Assembly (NCBI GenBank): GCA_028274465.1
Contig: CM051457.1
Coordinates: forward strand, 48,268,362-48,332,361
Source of the DNA: Plantago ovata
Lineage: Eukaryota; Streptophyta; Magnoliopsida; Lamiales; Plantaginaceae
Direction: 5' to 3'
Length of the DNA stretch: 64,000 nucleotides
Part shown: positions 1-12,800 of the stretch, one piece after another
How the letters are laid out: every line of letters starts with the position of its first letter
Position numbering within the stretch: the stretch's first letter is position 1
Made by a program: the position numbers and the translations under genes
The notes under the pieces: generated by a model
The model's input: the letters and a program-made list of their open reading frames with translations, nothing else
Told to the model about the DNA's origin: nothing
The model's database searches: none

Positions 1-3000
1 TCCCCACTCCTCCTACTGCTGCTGCTGAGCTTGCTAAGTTTGACAAAGTTGCTCACCAGAAGCACAAAGATGATGCTGCTAATGCACAGTGTGTTATGCT
101 AGCTGCAATGACTATGGAGCTGCAAAGGCAACATGAAAACATGATGCCATATGAAATGCTCGTGCACCTCAAAAGCCTCTTTGGAACTGTTTCAAAGAGT
201 GTTGAATTTGATCTTCTTAGAGAAATCTTCAAAATGAGGATGTCTGAAGGAGGAAATGTATCTGAACACGTGCTCAAGATGATTGGACTCATTGAGAAAC
301 TGGCAACTGCTGGAATCAAATTTGAGAACCGTGTTTCAGTCATCATCATCCTTCAATCATTGCCGGATTCATATTCCACATTCATCATGAATTACAATAT
401 GAATGCCAAAGATGCTACACTTCCTGAAGTCCACAATATGCTTAAGACCTATGAACAAGCTCAACCTAAGAGGAAGTCTGTTATGTTGGTTGGATCATCT
501 ACGAAGGCTCACCCTAAGGGCTATGGCTCAAAGGGTAAGACTAAGCAAACCAAGAAGCCAAAGATTGGACATAAGGCTAAGGTTTTTAAGCGTAAGGCTG
601 GAAATCAGAAGAAGGTGGTGAACATGGAGAAGGATACATGTCTTTACTGCAAGCAGAAAGGACACTGGAAGAGAGATTGCCCAAAGGCAATTGCTGATGG
701 AGTTGTGACCACGCATGGTGCATCTGGCTCCCATCAAGGTATGTTTGTCATTGAGATAAATATGTCTACACAAAACTCGAATTGTTGGGTATTAGATACT
801 GCTTGTGGCTCACACATTTGTAACAATTTGCAGGGGCTCATTGATAGCCGACAGGTTAGACCAAGGGAAATTGATCTACGCGTAGAAAATGGATCGTCCG
901 TTGCTGCCCTACGTGTTGGAACTTATAGATTAAATTTACCCTCGGGTTTTGTTTTAGAACTGAATAATTGTTATTTCGTTCCTTCTATTGTAAGAAACAT
1001 TATTTCCATTCCTATGTTAGACAATGAAGGGTTTTCCTTCCGTTTTGCCAATAATAATTGTTATTTTTCGCATAATGGTATTGATGTTGGAAATGCTCCT
1101 CTTATGAATGGTTTGTACTTACTTGAATGTAGATATAATTTATTTCATATATAAAACAAACGACCAAAGCTTGATAATTCAAGAAATATCACTTACTTGT
1201 GGCATTGTAGACTTGGTCACATTAATGAGACAAGAATTGCAAGGTTAAGAAAGTTAGACTATTTAGCACCATTTGATTTTGAATCATATGGGAATTGTGA
1301 ATCATGTCTTAAAGGAAAAATGATCAAGAAACCTTTTTCCGGAAAAGGTACTCGTGCTAAACAAGTACTTGAGTTAGTTCACTCTGATGTGTGTGGACCT
1401 TTTAAAACTCAAGCTAGGGGTGGGTATTCTTACTTCATAACCTTTACCGATGATTTCTCTAGATTTGGCTATGTGTATCTTATGAAACACAAATCTGAAG
1501 CTTTTGAGAAATTCAAAGAATATAAGGTTGAAGTAGAGAAACAACTTGAAAGAAGTATTAAGACTCTTCGATCAGATCGAGGAGGAGAATACTTAAGTAA
1601 GGAATTCTTGGATTACTTAAAGCTTAATGGAATTCAATCACAATGGACTCCACCAGGAACACCACAAATGAATGATGTTTCTGAGAGGAGAAATCGAACT
1701 TTGTTAGACATGGTAAGATCCATGATGAATTTCACAACTCTTCCAATCTTCTTATGGGGATACGCGTTACTAGACTCAATATATATTCTGAATAGGGTTC
1801 CATCCAAATCAGTCGAGAAAACACCATATGAGTTATGGTATGGCAAGAAGCCAAGTCTTTCACATATGCATGCCTGGGGTTGTCCAGCATATGTGAAAAT
1901 AATGCTCGCAGGGAAACTGGAACCCAAAAGTGAGAAATGTTATTTTATTGGATATCCTAAGGAAACCAAGGGTTACTACTTCTATCTGCCTGAGGAACAT
2001 AACATCATTGTTTCCAGACAGGCTGCCTTTCTGGAAGATGATTATGTCTTCAAGCAACATAGTAGAAATGAGATAGAACTCGAGGAAATCCAAGAACAAG
2101 AAAATAACATTGAGGTTAATGAATTGTCAAATAGTTATGACAATGATTCAGTGGGAGCTCAAGGAGGATCTTATGGCTCGAGCACATCTCTGGGAAGATA
2201 TCTGCCAGCCAGTGGGAGCATTTTAGGAAATTTGACTAATTCCCAAAATACCCCTACCGAGCCGACATTGATTGAACCGACTGGAACGGTTAAACAGGTC
2301 ATGTCGGAACCAACTCCCCAGGATACAGTTGCAACCGTTGCACCTGAACCACGTGCAACTGTTGCATCTGACCCGCCTTCAACTGTTCAACAGATTGAAC
2401 AAGTTGAACCATCTCACAATCAGAATATACAACCAGTACAACCAAACAAACCCGCACTCCGTCGGTCTAAAAGGTTAGAAGTGAGAGCTTCCAGGAAGAT
2501 AAGTTTACTCTTGGAGGATGACAAGTTTGAACTTGAGTTATCTCACAAAGATGACCCTAAGACTTACAAAGAAGCAATGTTGGACATTGATTCAAGAAGG
2601 TGGCAAGAAGCCATGAAATCCGAAATAGACTCAATGTATGAGAATCAAGTATGGGACTTGGTTGATGCACCAGAAGGGGTTAGACCTATCGGTTGCAAAT
2701 GGGTTTTCAAGAGGAAAACAGATGCTGATGGCAACATACAGACATACAAGGCTAGGCTGGTGGCGAAAGGTTATAGTCAACGATATGGTATCGATTATGA
2801 CGAAACCTTTTCACCAGTAGCCAAGCTTAAGTCTATTCGAATTTTACTTGCTATAGCAGCATACTATGATTATGAGATTTGGCAAATGGATGTGAAAACT
2901 GCTTTCCTTAACGGAAATCTCGAGGAAGAGGTGTATATGATACAACCTGAAAGCTTTACATCTAAGTCAAATCCCAAATTAGTTTGCAAGCTAAAGAGAT

Positions 3001-4130
3001 CCATTTATGGACTAAAGCAAGCCTCAAGGAGTTGGAATATTCGCTTTGATGAGGCAGTCAAATCGTTTGACTACATCAGATGTGCGAAAGATCCATGCGT
3101 TTATGTTAAACGCAGCGATGCTGGAATTGTTTTCATGGTTATATATGTTGATGACATATTAATCATGGGAAACAATGTCCAAATGTTACGATCCACAAAG
3201 GAGTGGTTATCTAATACTTTCTCGATGAAAGACTTAGGTGAAGCCTGTTACATTCTTGGAATCAAAATTCATAGGGATAGATCCCGAAGATTGTTAGGGT
3301 TGTCACAGTCCACATATGTCGACAAAATAGTGAAACGCTTTAATATGGATGGATCCAATAAAGGTTTCTTACCAGCTAGACATGGCGTTGCTCTCACTTC
3401 GAAGGATAGTCCTTCTACATATGAGGAAATCGAACACATGAAAAGAATCCCATATGCATCAGCTATTGGATCTATCATGTATGCCATGAATTGTACAAGG
3501 CCAGATGTGGCATATGCGCTTAGCTGTACTTGTCGACACCAACAGAATCCAGGTATGAAACACTGGACAGCTGTGAAAGCAATTCTTAAGTATCTTAGAA
3601 GAACTAAAGATTCCTTTCTGGTATATGGTGGATAACAAGAGTTGCGAATGAGTGGTTATGTCGATGCTGGTTTCCAATCGGACCCAGACGACTACAAATC
3701 ACAAACTGGGTATGTGTTTACACTCAATGGTGGAGCCGTCACTTGGAAGAGTTCAAAGCAATCCACCTTGGCTGATTCTACGACCGAATCCGAGTACATT
3801 GCTGCTGCAGAAGCCTCAAAGGAGGCTGTCTGGATTTCAGAATTCCTAAAGGAACTAGGGGTAGTTCCTAATAGTAGTCCTATAACGGTCTACTGCGACA
3901 ACGAAGGCGCTGTTGCACAAGCAAAGGAACCAAGATCCACTAACAAGAATAAGCATGTACCTAGAAAGTATCATCTAATTAGAGAGATGATAGCTAGAGG
4001 AGAAGTATCTATAGAACGAGTTTCCACTGAGAAAAATGTGGCAGATCCTTTCACCAAAGTGTTGAACATTGATAAACATGTTAGACATTTCAACAACATA
4101 GGTGTTAGACACGTAGGTGATTGGCTCTAG
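1..4130 (+). pseudogene. copia gag-pol polyprotein, two nonsense codons
   Basis: One reading frame runs from base 3 to the stop at 4128-4130, interrupted only by TAA at 1152-1154 (between protease and integrase) and TAA at 3633-3635 (between RT and RNase H). No frameshift is seen. Visible landmarks: a gag (UBN2-like) region at 1-480; zinc knuckle C-X2-C-X4-H-X4-C (CLYCKQKGHWKRDC) near 638-680; protease motif DTACGSH near 796-816, where most copia proteases have DTGAS/C; integrase HHCC start (HCRLGH) at 1200 and catalytic-region motifs HSDVCGPF and TDDFSRFG; RT with YGLKQASR and the YVDDILIMG catalytic box near 3146-3172; RNase H with TTESEY and YCDNEGA. The normal product makes virus-like particles and copies and inserts the element. 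With two stops this copy probably cannot make full polyprotein. Confidence 0.9.
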
Positions 4131-4144
4131 GCCAAGTGGGAGAT

Positions 4145-6074
4145 TGAAAGTATATATGTCCTAGAGACAACCTACGATAGGGACGATATGTACTTGATCA
4201 CATTCAGTTATTGTTATTTATTTATTTATACATTAATAAATACAATTGGCAATGCATTTTATGAATATATATATGTTTTGGTTGTTTGAATTATTCAATA
4301 AAATGTTCCCAAGGACTTAAGGTAATCACCAAGTTAGTGGGAGCTTGTGTGTCAATAATTAAGTCCTAAAATAAGCCACTAGCTGAAGGTCATTGAGATA
4401 TGGGATATCAATGATGCGATTGAAGCTAGCATATGTTGCATTAGATCCTTCGAGGATGTAGTAGGTCTCACTGCTACGAATGAACTTGGTTATTCATAAT
4501 GAACATATGAACACTTTGGAGAGTGTTGGCATACCCAACCGAGAAACCATTTGGTAAAGCTATTTGAGTGTCTATGGTAGTATCGGTGTGTAGGGTGATG
4601 TTAGTAGTCCTTAGACTTGAGGCCAATACTACATCATATGTGAAATAATGTACTTTGACCATGCGCAATGCTTGCACTCTTAAAGTAGGGTAGATACGAC
4701 ATGCGTTGGGTACATTAGGAAGCATATGGTATGAGTGATTGGGCCAAGATAGGATTCATTCCTCCGTAATAGATACAAGGAGAGAATACTCACTTCTCAT
4801 ATTTAGTGCGATCATAAAACCGGTGGCCACCGTATGTGAATATGTCAAAATGGTGTTTGGACATAATTCATAGATCGACTAATAAGATTGAGAGACCATG
4901 AATGGAGTTATTAGAATAGACACATAACCATATTCTAGACTCATTCGAGTATTCGTGAATGAAGGGACCGTATCATCAAAGTACCCTACGCTACAGGTGG
5001 TTTGTTTTCCTCACAAACGTTCCTTGCATATTAATATTGTCTGATAAATTGTCTAAGAATTTATTATGACCTTAATTAGATTGTTGCTTAATATGCAAGG
5101 CCCTATGGGTCACACTTCAAGGTGGTGTTTCTACAAATGAGCTATGTATATTGGATTAAATATTAATTAGATTAATATTAAATTATTATACATAAATATA
5201 ATAGAGTTATTATTAATTGGATTAATATTAATTTATTATGTGTGGAATATATTGTAAAAATATAATTAATTGAATTGGATTGGATTTAATTAATTAATTG
5301 AAGACTATGCACTTGGGCGGGATTTGAGTCAAGGGCCCAAGAAAAAGAATTGACTGAGGAATCAGCTGGGCCAATCGGCCCAGCTGATCACTAGCCTGGC
5401 GCATGCATGGCACGCGCCAGGCGAGTGATGCTTGGCGCGTGCAGTGCACGCGCCAAGGCAAACGAAATAGGGGCAACTTTCAGCTGCCCCACGTGACCAC
5501 TCCCTCTCTCTTCTTCTTTGACTGATTTATTTAGTTTGACTAGGAGATATTATTTATCTGTTTGTTAGTGAGATATAGACTATTGTAGTCTCCTAATCAG
5601 TAAGATTTACTTGGATAAAATCTTACGTGATTTTCTGAACCAACTTACTGACTAAATCAGAAAGAAAGAAAGAAGTCTTCTATTCTATTCCAACGTAGAA
5701 AATTCTCTCTGACAGTCAGAAAGAAATAATTTCTCTCAGAAGCTCAAAACACAGAAGAACATCCTAGCGTTCTTGGTGGATACACTGCCCGTGGATACCG
5801 AGGTCTAAGGATACAAGGAACCTGTTGATGAGCAATCTTGGAGATTCCATTGAAGAAGATTTCATCTCTGACGAAGAAGAAATCAACCAGCCGGACGAGG
5901 AGATTGCAAGGCTTTGTTTGGAGATTGAGGAACAGCTACCCGGTCAATTTGCTTATCTACTGGAGGACACGTAAGTGATTTCTTCCAGTTTAATAAACAG
6001 TATAGTCATATCAGTTTTAGTGAGATTAAATTTTTTAAACTTCCGCTGCTTAGCCTTAGAGGCAAATTTTCTCA
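4145..6074 (+). repeat. 3' LTR of the plus-strand copia
   Basis: The LTR begins TGAAAGTATATATGTCC directly after the polypurine tract. It carries an AT-rich U3, a cluster of GC-rich hairpins (5361-5490), and a 3' part that matches the ends of the copia LTRs at 6559-8701 and 56819-58873 (shared 'GTGGATACC' and 'TTCCGCTGC' stretches). The right boundary near 6074 is approximate because the matching 5' LTR is not in the window. Nothing inside looks like a host gene. Confidence 0.75.
5361..5490. other. Four consecutive hairpins in the copia LTR
   Basis: There are four inverted repeats in a row. 5361-5388 has 12-bp arms (ATCAGCTGGGCC) around a 4-base loop. 5394-5422 has 9-bp arms (GCCTGGCGC). 5431-5457 is a near-perfect palindrome with 13-bp arms (CTTGGCGCGTGCA) and a 1-base centre. 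5470-5490 has 6-bp arms (GGGGCA). GC content here is far above the surrounding AT-rich LTR. The role is unknown; position in the LTR suggests promoter or RNA structure. Confidence 0.85.
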
Positions 6075-6558
6075 CTTTTACTAATAATAATCCCATACTT
6101 ATAATCCCTATGAAAAATTGAAAATTTGGACTAGATTGAAAAATCAAAAATTCTATTGACCAGGTAGCAATTTTTGAAAACCCGAAGGACTCAATTGTAA
6201 TTTTCGAAACCTTGGAGGTGTTAAATTTAAAATTTAAAAGTAGAAAGACTTATTTGTAATAAACAATAAATTGATAAATCACAAATAAGCCCCTTGACTT
6301 AATACTAATTAAATTTAACCCCTCGAGTTAACAATAATTACAATTAAATCATATTTATATTCCAAATATAAAATTCAATCCTCAAATATATATATATAAA
6401 ATATATTTTTTTTTGAAAAATATAAATTCTAAATTTATATAAAAACAAAACCTTTGAAAATCGAATTAATCATAGAATCAATTGCATCCACGTAAACTAC
6501 AAAATCACATAACATATATACGTATATTCATAATCAATTAACCTGGCTCTGATACCAC
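6075..6558 (-). mobile_element. Truncated leader of a minus-strand copia
   Basis: Read on the minus strand, this follows the LTR at 6559-8701 and its primer site, so it should be the untranslated leader before gag. It is AT-rich and has no open frame of note. Its left edge is where the plus-strand copia LTR ends. The likely reading is that the plus-strand element inserted into this leader, and the rest of the minus-strand element lies left of the window. Nothing else is visible in it. Confidence 0.5.
6541..6557 (-). other. Primer-binding site for initiator tRNA-Met
   Basis: On the minus strand this reads TGGTATCAGAGCCAGGT, the standard copia primer site complementary to the 3' end of initiator tRNA-Met. 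It is one base from the LTR end at 6559, which fixes that LTR as the 5' LTR of a minus-strand element. Confidence 0.9.
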
Positions 6559-8701
6559 TGTAAGAAAATATGATCAGAGTTACCCCTAGGGTACGCAGCG
6601 GAATTTCAAAAAATTTCTTAACATGCAGGTTAATTGATCATGCATATAGTGTATATATATCATAGCGTATATATTAAACACGTTAATCAGAAGACTTACA
6701 ATACTCCAAAAGCAAGAACAGGTATTGAATCGATACGCCAATCGATGAAGTATTCGTAATAGTCCGGTGAATCTTCTCCTTCGTCGAAGTCGAAGATATC
6801 TGCAATACTTTGATTATCTGCAAGACAATAAAAGTTAGTTTCCAGCTCTTTGAACCTCAACCTTGGTATCCACGGATGAACAGCTTATCGGAAAGAATGC
6901 TAGGATATTCTTTATGTGGCCAAGAAGATGGGGCGGCAATTTTCCTCCGGTGGGAGTGGCGCACGCGGCTTATGGAGAGGTAGGAGAGAGCTTTTAATTT
7001 TTTTAAGAAAACTGGTAGAAAGAATGATCTTGAATCAACTGTATTTTAACCATGTCTTAAAAGCTCTCTAATAGTCTACTATATATAGTAGTCAATAGAA
7101 GCCTAAAGAATAATCAATTAGACTTCATTAAGGATTAAGAATCTAATTCTTATTGCACAAGCAAACCAATTTAAGTCTAGATTCATTCCCAATCAAATTA
7201 GAACTCAATCACGAAAATCTAACTTATCCCTTGACTTCTAATAGAGGAAGGAGTCGAACTCCTTCCCCTACTACTACTGCTTCGCGCGCGCATCTAAGGG
7301 GGATAGGTGGGTCCCGATTTTGGGACCCACTTATAATTCTAAGGCAATTCAAACTCCAAGTAGATTTTTCCCATGTGCATATATTAATTCTAAATTAACA
7401 TATCCTTTCAAATCAAACCTATATTATATTTCTAAAGATTATGAAATATAATCTTTAATTGTATTTACATAAAATACAATTAATCAACCAATTCAATTAA
7501 TAATTCCAAATTATTAATTGAGCCACAAATTATATTAATTAATTCCAAATCAATTATAATTCATCCACAATTAATTTTAAATTAATTGCGATTCCATCTT
7601 CAAGGATATTCGGATAAGCTGAATCACCACATAGTGTGATCCATTGGGCCTCATTGTATTAAGCAAGTGCTACACTAGGCAAAATGGAATTCCTAGACGG
7701 TTTCATTTGCAATATTAATACATGAGGACGTTTGAGAGGTTTCTCAAAGCAAACCCTTTCGTTGTGACGTCTGTTGCGCTCAACGCGGCGATGGTAACGT
7801 CCCTTCATCTGACTGACTCGAATGCATCTAGGATCGATGAAGTGTCTATCCCAATAATACATCCACGGGCGTCTTCAGTGAGTTGCTTGGTGAATCCAAT
7901 ATCTATTATGAATATCGTAATAATATTGATATGCTGGCCAGCGATTTGACCAATCACAACTATGAACGACTATGAGCAGTGCTCTCATGTGCTACACATG
8001 AGAGATGAATCCTTCACAGAAGCACTTATCATCCCCATTTGTATGTAGCCATAATCCTGGATCGTGTCTTGGGTCAACTGCTTATTCAGAGCTGACATCG
8101 ACGGGTCCACCAAGGATATGGGGCAACAAATGTGATGATAAAGTCCTGTAAGTCCAAAGGACGACTGGCATCACTTCGACAACTTTCCGGTTCCCATAGA
8201 CACTTCGGTGTAGAGTATACATCGATGGGAGTTTCCGGTGGGTACTTCCATTGTTCGGTAATCACCCTTCGAACAACTATGCGGAGTTATGGGAACGTTT
8301 CTTGATTGTCTAACAATCCGTTCCGTGGCCGTGGGATCGGCTCACACTTGCTCTAACAAGTATAACCTCCACGCATACTAGTCTCAGTTGGTTCATTCAG
8401 ACCCCTACATCCGAGATGAACCTCGACTAGGGAGAGTTTGGGATAGATGATAACTCACATAGCTCCCACTATCTGTGTGATCGGTCATCTATCCGAGGGG
8501 ACATGTTTGATATCAATACAGACAGAAGTAGAGATATGACATGCTGTATGCCTGGTGTAATATAAATATGAAAGCGATACTCAATAGTCACACAAACAAA
8601 CATATATTATATTACGTTGACCTGTGTAATAGTACATATATGCCCTCAATAAGGGCTGGCTGCCCTTAATAAAGACTGTCTCTAGGACATATACACTATC
8701 A
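6559..8701 (-). repeat. 5' LTR of a minus-strand copia (~2.1 kb)
   Basis: Plus-strand ends are TGTAAGAAAATATG and TACACTATCA. It is alignable by eye over nearly its whole length with the 3' LTR at 56819-58873. It contains two hairpins conserved between the copies: 7246-7267 (arms GGAAGGAGT) and 7308-7331 (arms GTGGGTCCC, degraded in the other copy). A TATA-like ACTATATATAG occurs at about 7079-7090. The partner LTR is not in the window. The bases after 8701 are not polypurine tract, consistent with this being the outer end of the element. Confidence 0.85.
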
Positions 8702-10190
8702 CTGCATACTCATAGAAGGTATAGGAATCTGTAATATATAATGAACGTCCTCCTCCCGAAATATAGTGCGGATCAATTCCTCGGCCCAAATACAATCAGT
8801 GTGGAGTGATGCAACTGTCAAGTCAGGTAATTGATGCAGATCAGGTTGAATAACTAAAGGGTAAATGAAAAAGGAGCACAAAAAATATTGAACCCCAATG
8901 CATAAATGCATAAATGAATAAAATTTAATTGAAAACGGAGCATAAAAATTTTAAACGCCACAGAAATTCGAACACATGACGACCCTATCAGGGTCCTTGC
9001 CCTCAACTGGAGGTGGTGGCAAAAACAAAGTAGTTGTTGTACTAAATGTAATATATACCCCTCTGTATTTAGATTGTTTGTATATTTATTTTTCTCCGTG
9101 TTGTATATTTGTTTAATATTTATCTCATAACTTTATTTATGAGTCATGCCACTAAATCAAACACCACACTGATTAGACTAGCCGTATCGGGCGTTTAATC
9201 AAAAATTTGATCAAACCTTTGTCTCTATCCATGTAACTAAGAGTAAGATGAGTTTACACGTTTACTATGAGCAAACGAGTAAACTGTCTTTTTTTATTAT
9301 TTTTTTTCTTTGTACTTTTTCTTTTTATCTTTTGTAGGTCTAAGATTTATGGAGATTTCAGGTTGTTCTTTTTATCTTTTGTTGTCTCCATCCTTTTATT
9401 ATTTTTCTTTATAGTTGACTTATATTTTTATTTTCTTATCTTTTAATTTTTTTCTTTTATTTTTATATAATTTACTTTTATATATTTCACTATTGCTAAA
9501 TTATATTGAAATACCAAATGTAAAATTTAGAATATTCGAAATTCAATAAAAAAACATTTTATAGCATTAAAATAAAAACACACTTAAATGAAATAGGAAA
9601 AAATTGCAAATTCTAAACAATGAAAACTATCGGATACTTTATCATTCACCCCCTATGATGACGTTGCCATACATACTCGATTAAATCTGTTTGCAACAAC
9701 AATGCTCGAGTTGGATTAGTCGAGCGCATTCTCTGCTCGACATAATTCCTCCACGTGAATGGAATATTGTGATTGGGGTTCACAATATTATCATATGAAG
9801 GACTGGTGATCAAAATGGCTAGACTGCGCGACTTTGCACACTTGAATGACTACGAAATCTTCACCCGAACTCCGAATTCACCATCGTTTAAGGTATTCTC
9901 AACATCTTATTTGTTATTTGTTATATTGTTATCTTGCCAAATATCAATATTTTCCCGTTTTCTACAAGCCAACGCATCCCAGTTTTAACCAAATCTTTAG
10001 ATGCGAGGATACTCTAGCACGCATTGGGTTTAGAAATAGTGTTAAAGATATCAACATTAGGGAAGTACTTTGATTTATAAACACGTGTGAGAAGAGTTTT
10101 AGGCTCATTAAAGCTACGCCACACCTGTTTAACCAATAAGAGTATTTGCATTTGTTAATTTAGCCCATTAAGACCACCCTAATTTAGCCA
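8702..10190. other. Intergenic, no gene recognised
   Basis: AT-rich sequence with poly-T and poly-A runs and only short accidental open frames. The ORF at 9773-9988 has no recognisable motif. I see nothing supportable here. Confidence 0.6.
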
Positions 10191-10280
10191 TGAATTTGTT
10201 GCTTCTCGAAAAATAATCCCAAAACAGACCACAGTTCAGTCCCACACTCAAATCCCTAAAACTTTGCTCGTAAACACCCT

Positions 10281-10313
10281 TTCTTCTTCTTCTTCTTCTT
10301 CTTCTTCTTCTTC
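10281..10313 (+). repeat. (TTC)11 microsatellite
   Basis: Eleven TTC units in the leader of copy A. Copies B and C have only about three to five units at the same place, so the tract has expanded or contracted since duplication. Confidence 0.9.
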
Positions 10314-10619
10314 AGGCTCTTCCACTCCAGTGCCACTCACTCGCTGCAAGCTCTACAAATTAGCCAAAACGGAGACGACATGCCTGCCGGTGTGAGATTC
10401 ACTTACCACTCGAGCTCAGCCATGTTCAATTTGACGGTAATATCGCTGTGTAATTTCAGAATGATCAATTAATTAATGTTATTAGCTTTTCTAAGCTGAC
10501 TGTGTTCTCGTATAACTTTCTGCATTTTGGATGGAGGATATTATTTGGAATTCAATTCGTTGTTAGCTAGGGGAATTTATTTTGCCGAATGTTTCGTTAC
10601 ATATAAGTTATAACATGTT

Positions 10620-12085
10620 GATAGATGGTGAGGGAGAACTTGGTGCTGGGTGTGATTAGGTATAATGCGATGCTAATTAATGGGTAGGAGCCAGGAGGGA
10701 GGATCGAGAACACTGACCGAGTAAGGTTTATTAATGAAATAAGGGTGGAGTGTTTGGTTCCGGATGAGATTGAGTGTAATACGCTTGTTATCGGGTAGAT
10801 AGTTTGAAGAAGGGAATTTCATCTGGCTCTTGTTTGCATGGGAATATGTTGAGGAAGGGGTTGCTGCTGAATGTGGTGACATATGCTTCTTTGATTAGCA
10901 TATAGCTAGGCGGATTTATTTTATTATTTATTGTGATATGTGTTACTTCCACTATATTGAATTGATCAGAGGGTTTTGTGCCCAATAGTAGTATAGATGA
11001 TGAACAAGGATTGGGGTTTTTCAAGTAAATGCACAGAAAAGACTATTTGCCGAGTGTGTTGTTACTTATAAGTTATAACATGGTGATAGATGCGTATTCT
11101 GTGAAAGGGAATTTAGATGAGACTGATGGCGAGGGAGAACTTGGTGCTGGGTGTGATTACGTATAATGCGATGATAATTAATGGGTAGGAGCCAGGAGCT
11201 AGGGAGGATGGAGGACACTTACCGAGTAAGGTTTCTTTATGAAATGACTGTGGAGCGTTTAGTTCCGGATGAGATTTGAGTGTAATACGCTTGTTGCCGG
11301 GTAGATATTTTTAAGAAGGGAATTTCATCTGGCTCTTCTATGCATGGGAATATGTTGAGGAAGGGGTTGCTGCTGAATGTGGTGACATATGCTTCTTTGA
11401 TTAGCATGTGTAAGGTTAGGGAATCTGCCTCTGGCGATTGAGTTCTTTGACCAGATGCAGGATAGGAAACTGGCCTGGATTAATGGTTACTCTCAAAAGG
11501 GGTGTTTTGATGTAGCTTATAAAGTTCTGCAAGAAATGGTTAATAGGGTCTGGACGCCTTCCGCTGTTACATTGAATACTTTGATGAAAGGCCATTGTGT
11601 GTTAGGTCGGATGAAAGATTGTTTAGATGTGATTTCGAAAGGCATGCCTCCCGATATTGTATGGTACAGTACAATTATGTCTGAGTTTTGTGAATTATCT
11701 GAGCTAGAAAAAGGTTTTCGAGCTGAAGGAAGAGATGGTCAGCAAGAGGATATCCTCTGAATCAGTTACTTATCTGTCATTGATACATGGCCTGTGCAGG
11801 AAGACGACATTAACTGAAGCTTGTGACTTATTCATTTTCAAGTTGTTCTTTGAGGAACCTGTTTCTAAGCATGTCACTCATCATTTGCGGATAGAATGTT
11901 GAAGTAACATTGAATCCACATGCGTGTTTGCTATGATGAAAGATTTTTCATGACTGATGAACAAAAAAGATCGAACTTTTCAGGCAATGGTTAAGGATAA
12001 TCATAATCCTAGTGCAGCGGTTTACAACGTTCTCAGACATGGACATTGTAGAGCACGTAATTTGTGGAGAGCCAGTGTGCGGGGC
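10620..12085 (+). pseudogene. PPR (pentatricopeptide repeat) pseudogene, copy A
   Basis: PPR proteins bind organelle RNA through tandem ~35-residue helical repeats. Recognisable repeat pieces occur in several frames: a YNAMING-like stretch near 10660 and 11165, PDEIECNTLV near 10765, then a longer piece at 11455-11760 with YSQKGCFDVAYKVLQEMV, TLNTLMKGHCVLGRM and PDIVWYSTIMSEFCELSEL, and finally PSAAVYNVLRHGHCRARNLW near 12010-12065. The order and wording resemble the EMB2745 type of P-class PPR protein (from memory of that family). Stops and frameshifts are many, including the in-frame TGA at 11758, so it is dead. No introns are needed, as in most PPR genes. Confidence 0.75.
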
Positions 12086-12800
12086 TGCTGGATTGTAAAA
12101 AAAGTTTGGCTTGGGCCGTGCACGGGGCTGCTGGATCGTAAAAATAGAGTGGGTTGGGTCGTGGATCGTAAAACATTGAATTTAAGAGTGTGCTAGCTCT
12201 GATAAAAGATTGTGCGGGGCTGCTGGATCGTAAAAAAAAGGGTGGCCTGAGTGTGATGTTACTTGGGGCGTGGTGCCCAAGGCTTTTGTACAGAGCTTGT
12301 AAATGTGTCAGGTCTTCCAGCCAAAGGGCGCTCAAGCCACACTACAAGCCTGCATGTCCTCCTAAGGGACGAACGTAATATCGTAAGCAACCATATATAT
12401 ACTTGTTTATGTTTTCAGTTTTTCGCGATGTGGGATGTGGGATTATTACCCTTTAAGTTTAAACGTGTTTTAGTAAATACTAGTATAGTATAACATATTG
12501 GGCTCGACGTGTCGACCCAATAAATTCAAGTGTGATATTAAATAGTAAATGTTATAACATATTGGTCTCGGTTTGTCGGCAAAATAAATTTTCAACCGTT
12601 AAATTTTATTTATTTTATATATTCCCTTTCGTTTACATTAGTAGTAATTATGGAAGAAACATCAGTTTTGCACGATGTAATGTTTGGGGGTGTTCTTACC
12701 GTACAATTTTGTCCTATTTTGCCATAATTACTCTGTTATCACTTATCAACCCGCTAAACATTCAAACTTTTGGACATATACTATATCATATATAAATTCG

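Larger units (their letters stand above)
1..6074 (+). mobile_element. Ty1/copia LTR retrotransposon, 3' part (5' LTR outside window)
   Basis: The region reads, in order, gag, zinc knuckle, protease, integrase, reverse transcriptase, RNase H, a purine-rich tract (AAGTGGGAGAT just before 4145) and a long LTR. The domain order with integrase before RT is the copia order. The window begins inside gag, so the 5' LTR and primer site are not seen. LTR length (~1.9 kb) and protein resemble the minus-strand copia at 56819-62116, so they are related families. The right LTR end is set near 6074 by similarity to the ends of the other copia LTRs (a 'TTCCGCTGC' stretch followed by a CA end); it could be off by tens of bases. 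Confidence 0.9.
10191..12800 (+). repeat. Segmental copy A containing a dead PPR gene
   Basis: This segment is repeated at 14555-17104 (B) and 54247-56768 (C). Shared parts, in order: a TTC-rich leader with the phrase ATGCCTGCCGGTGTGAGA, a PPR-like region, a region with repeated 'GGGGCTGCTGGATCGTAAA' phrases, a stretch encoding GLPAKGRSSHTT in one frame, and an AT-rich tail. Copy A also has an internal partial duplication: about 10560-10905 is repeated at about 11040-11410. The end near 12800 is approximate because similarity fades. Confidence 0.75.

Noticed and set aside
4474-4725. Minus-strand 83-residue frame in the copia LTR
   Set aside because: LTR sequence with no recognisable protein content.
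9773-10073. Overlapping ~75-residue open frames
   Set aside because: AT-rich, no motifs, no splice context; likely chance.
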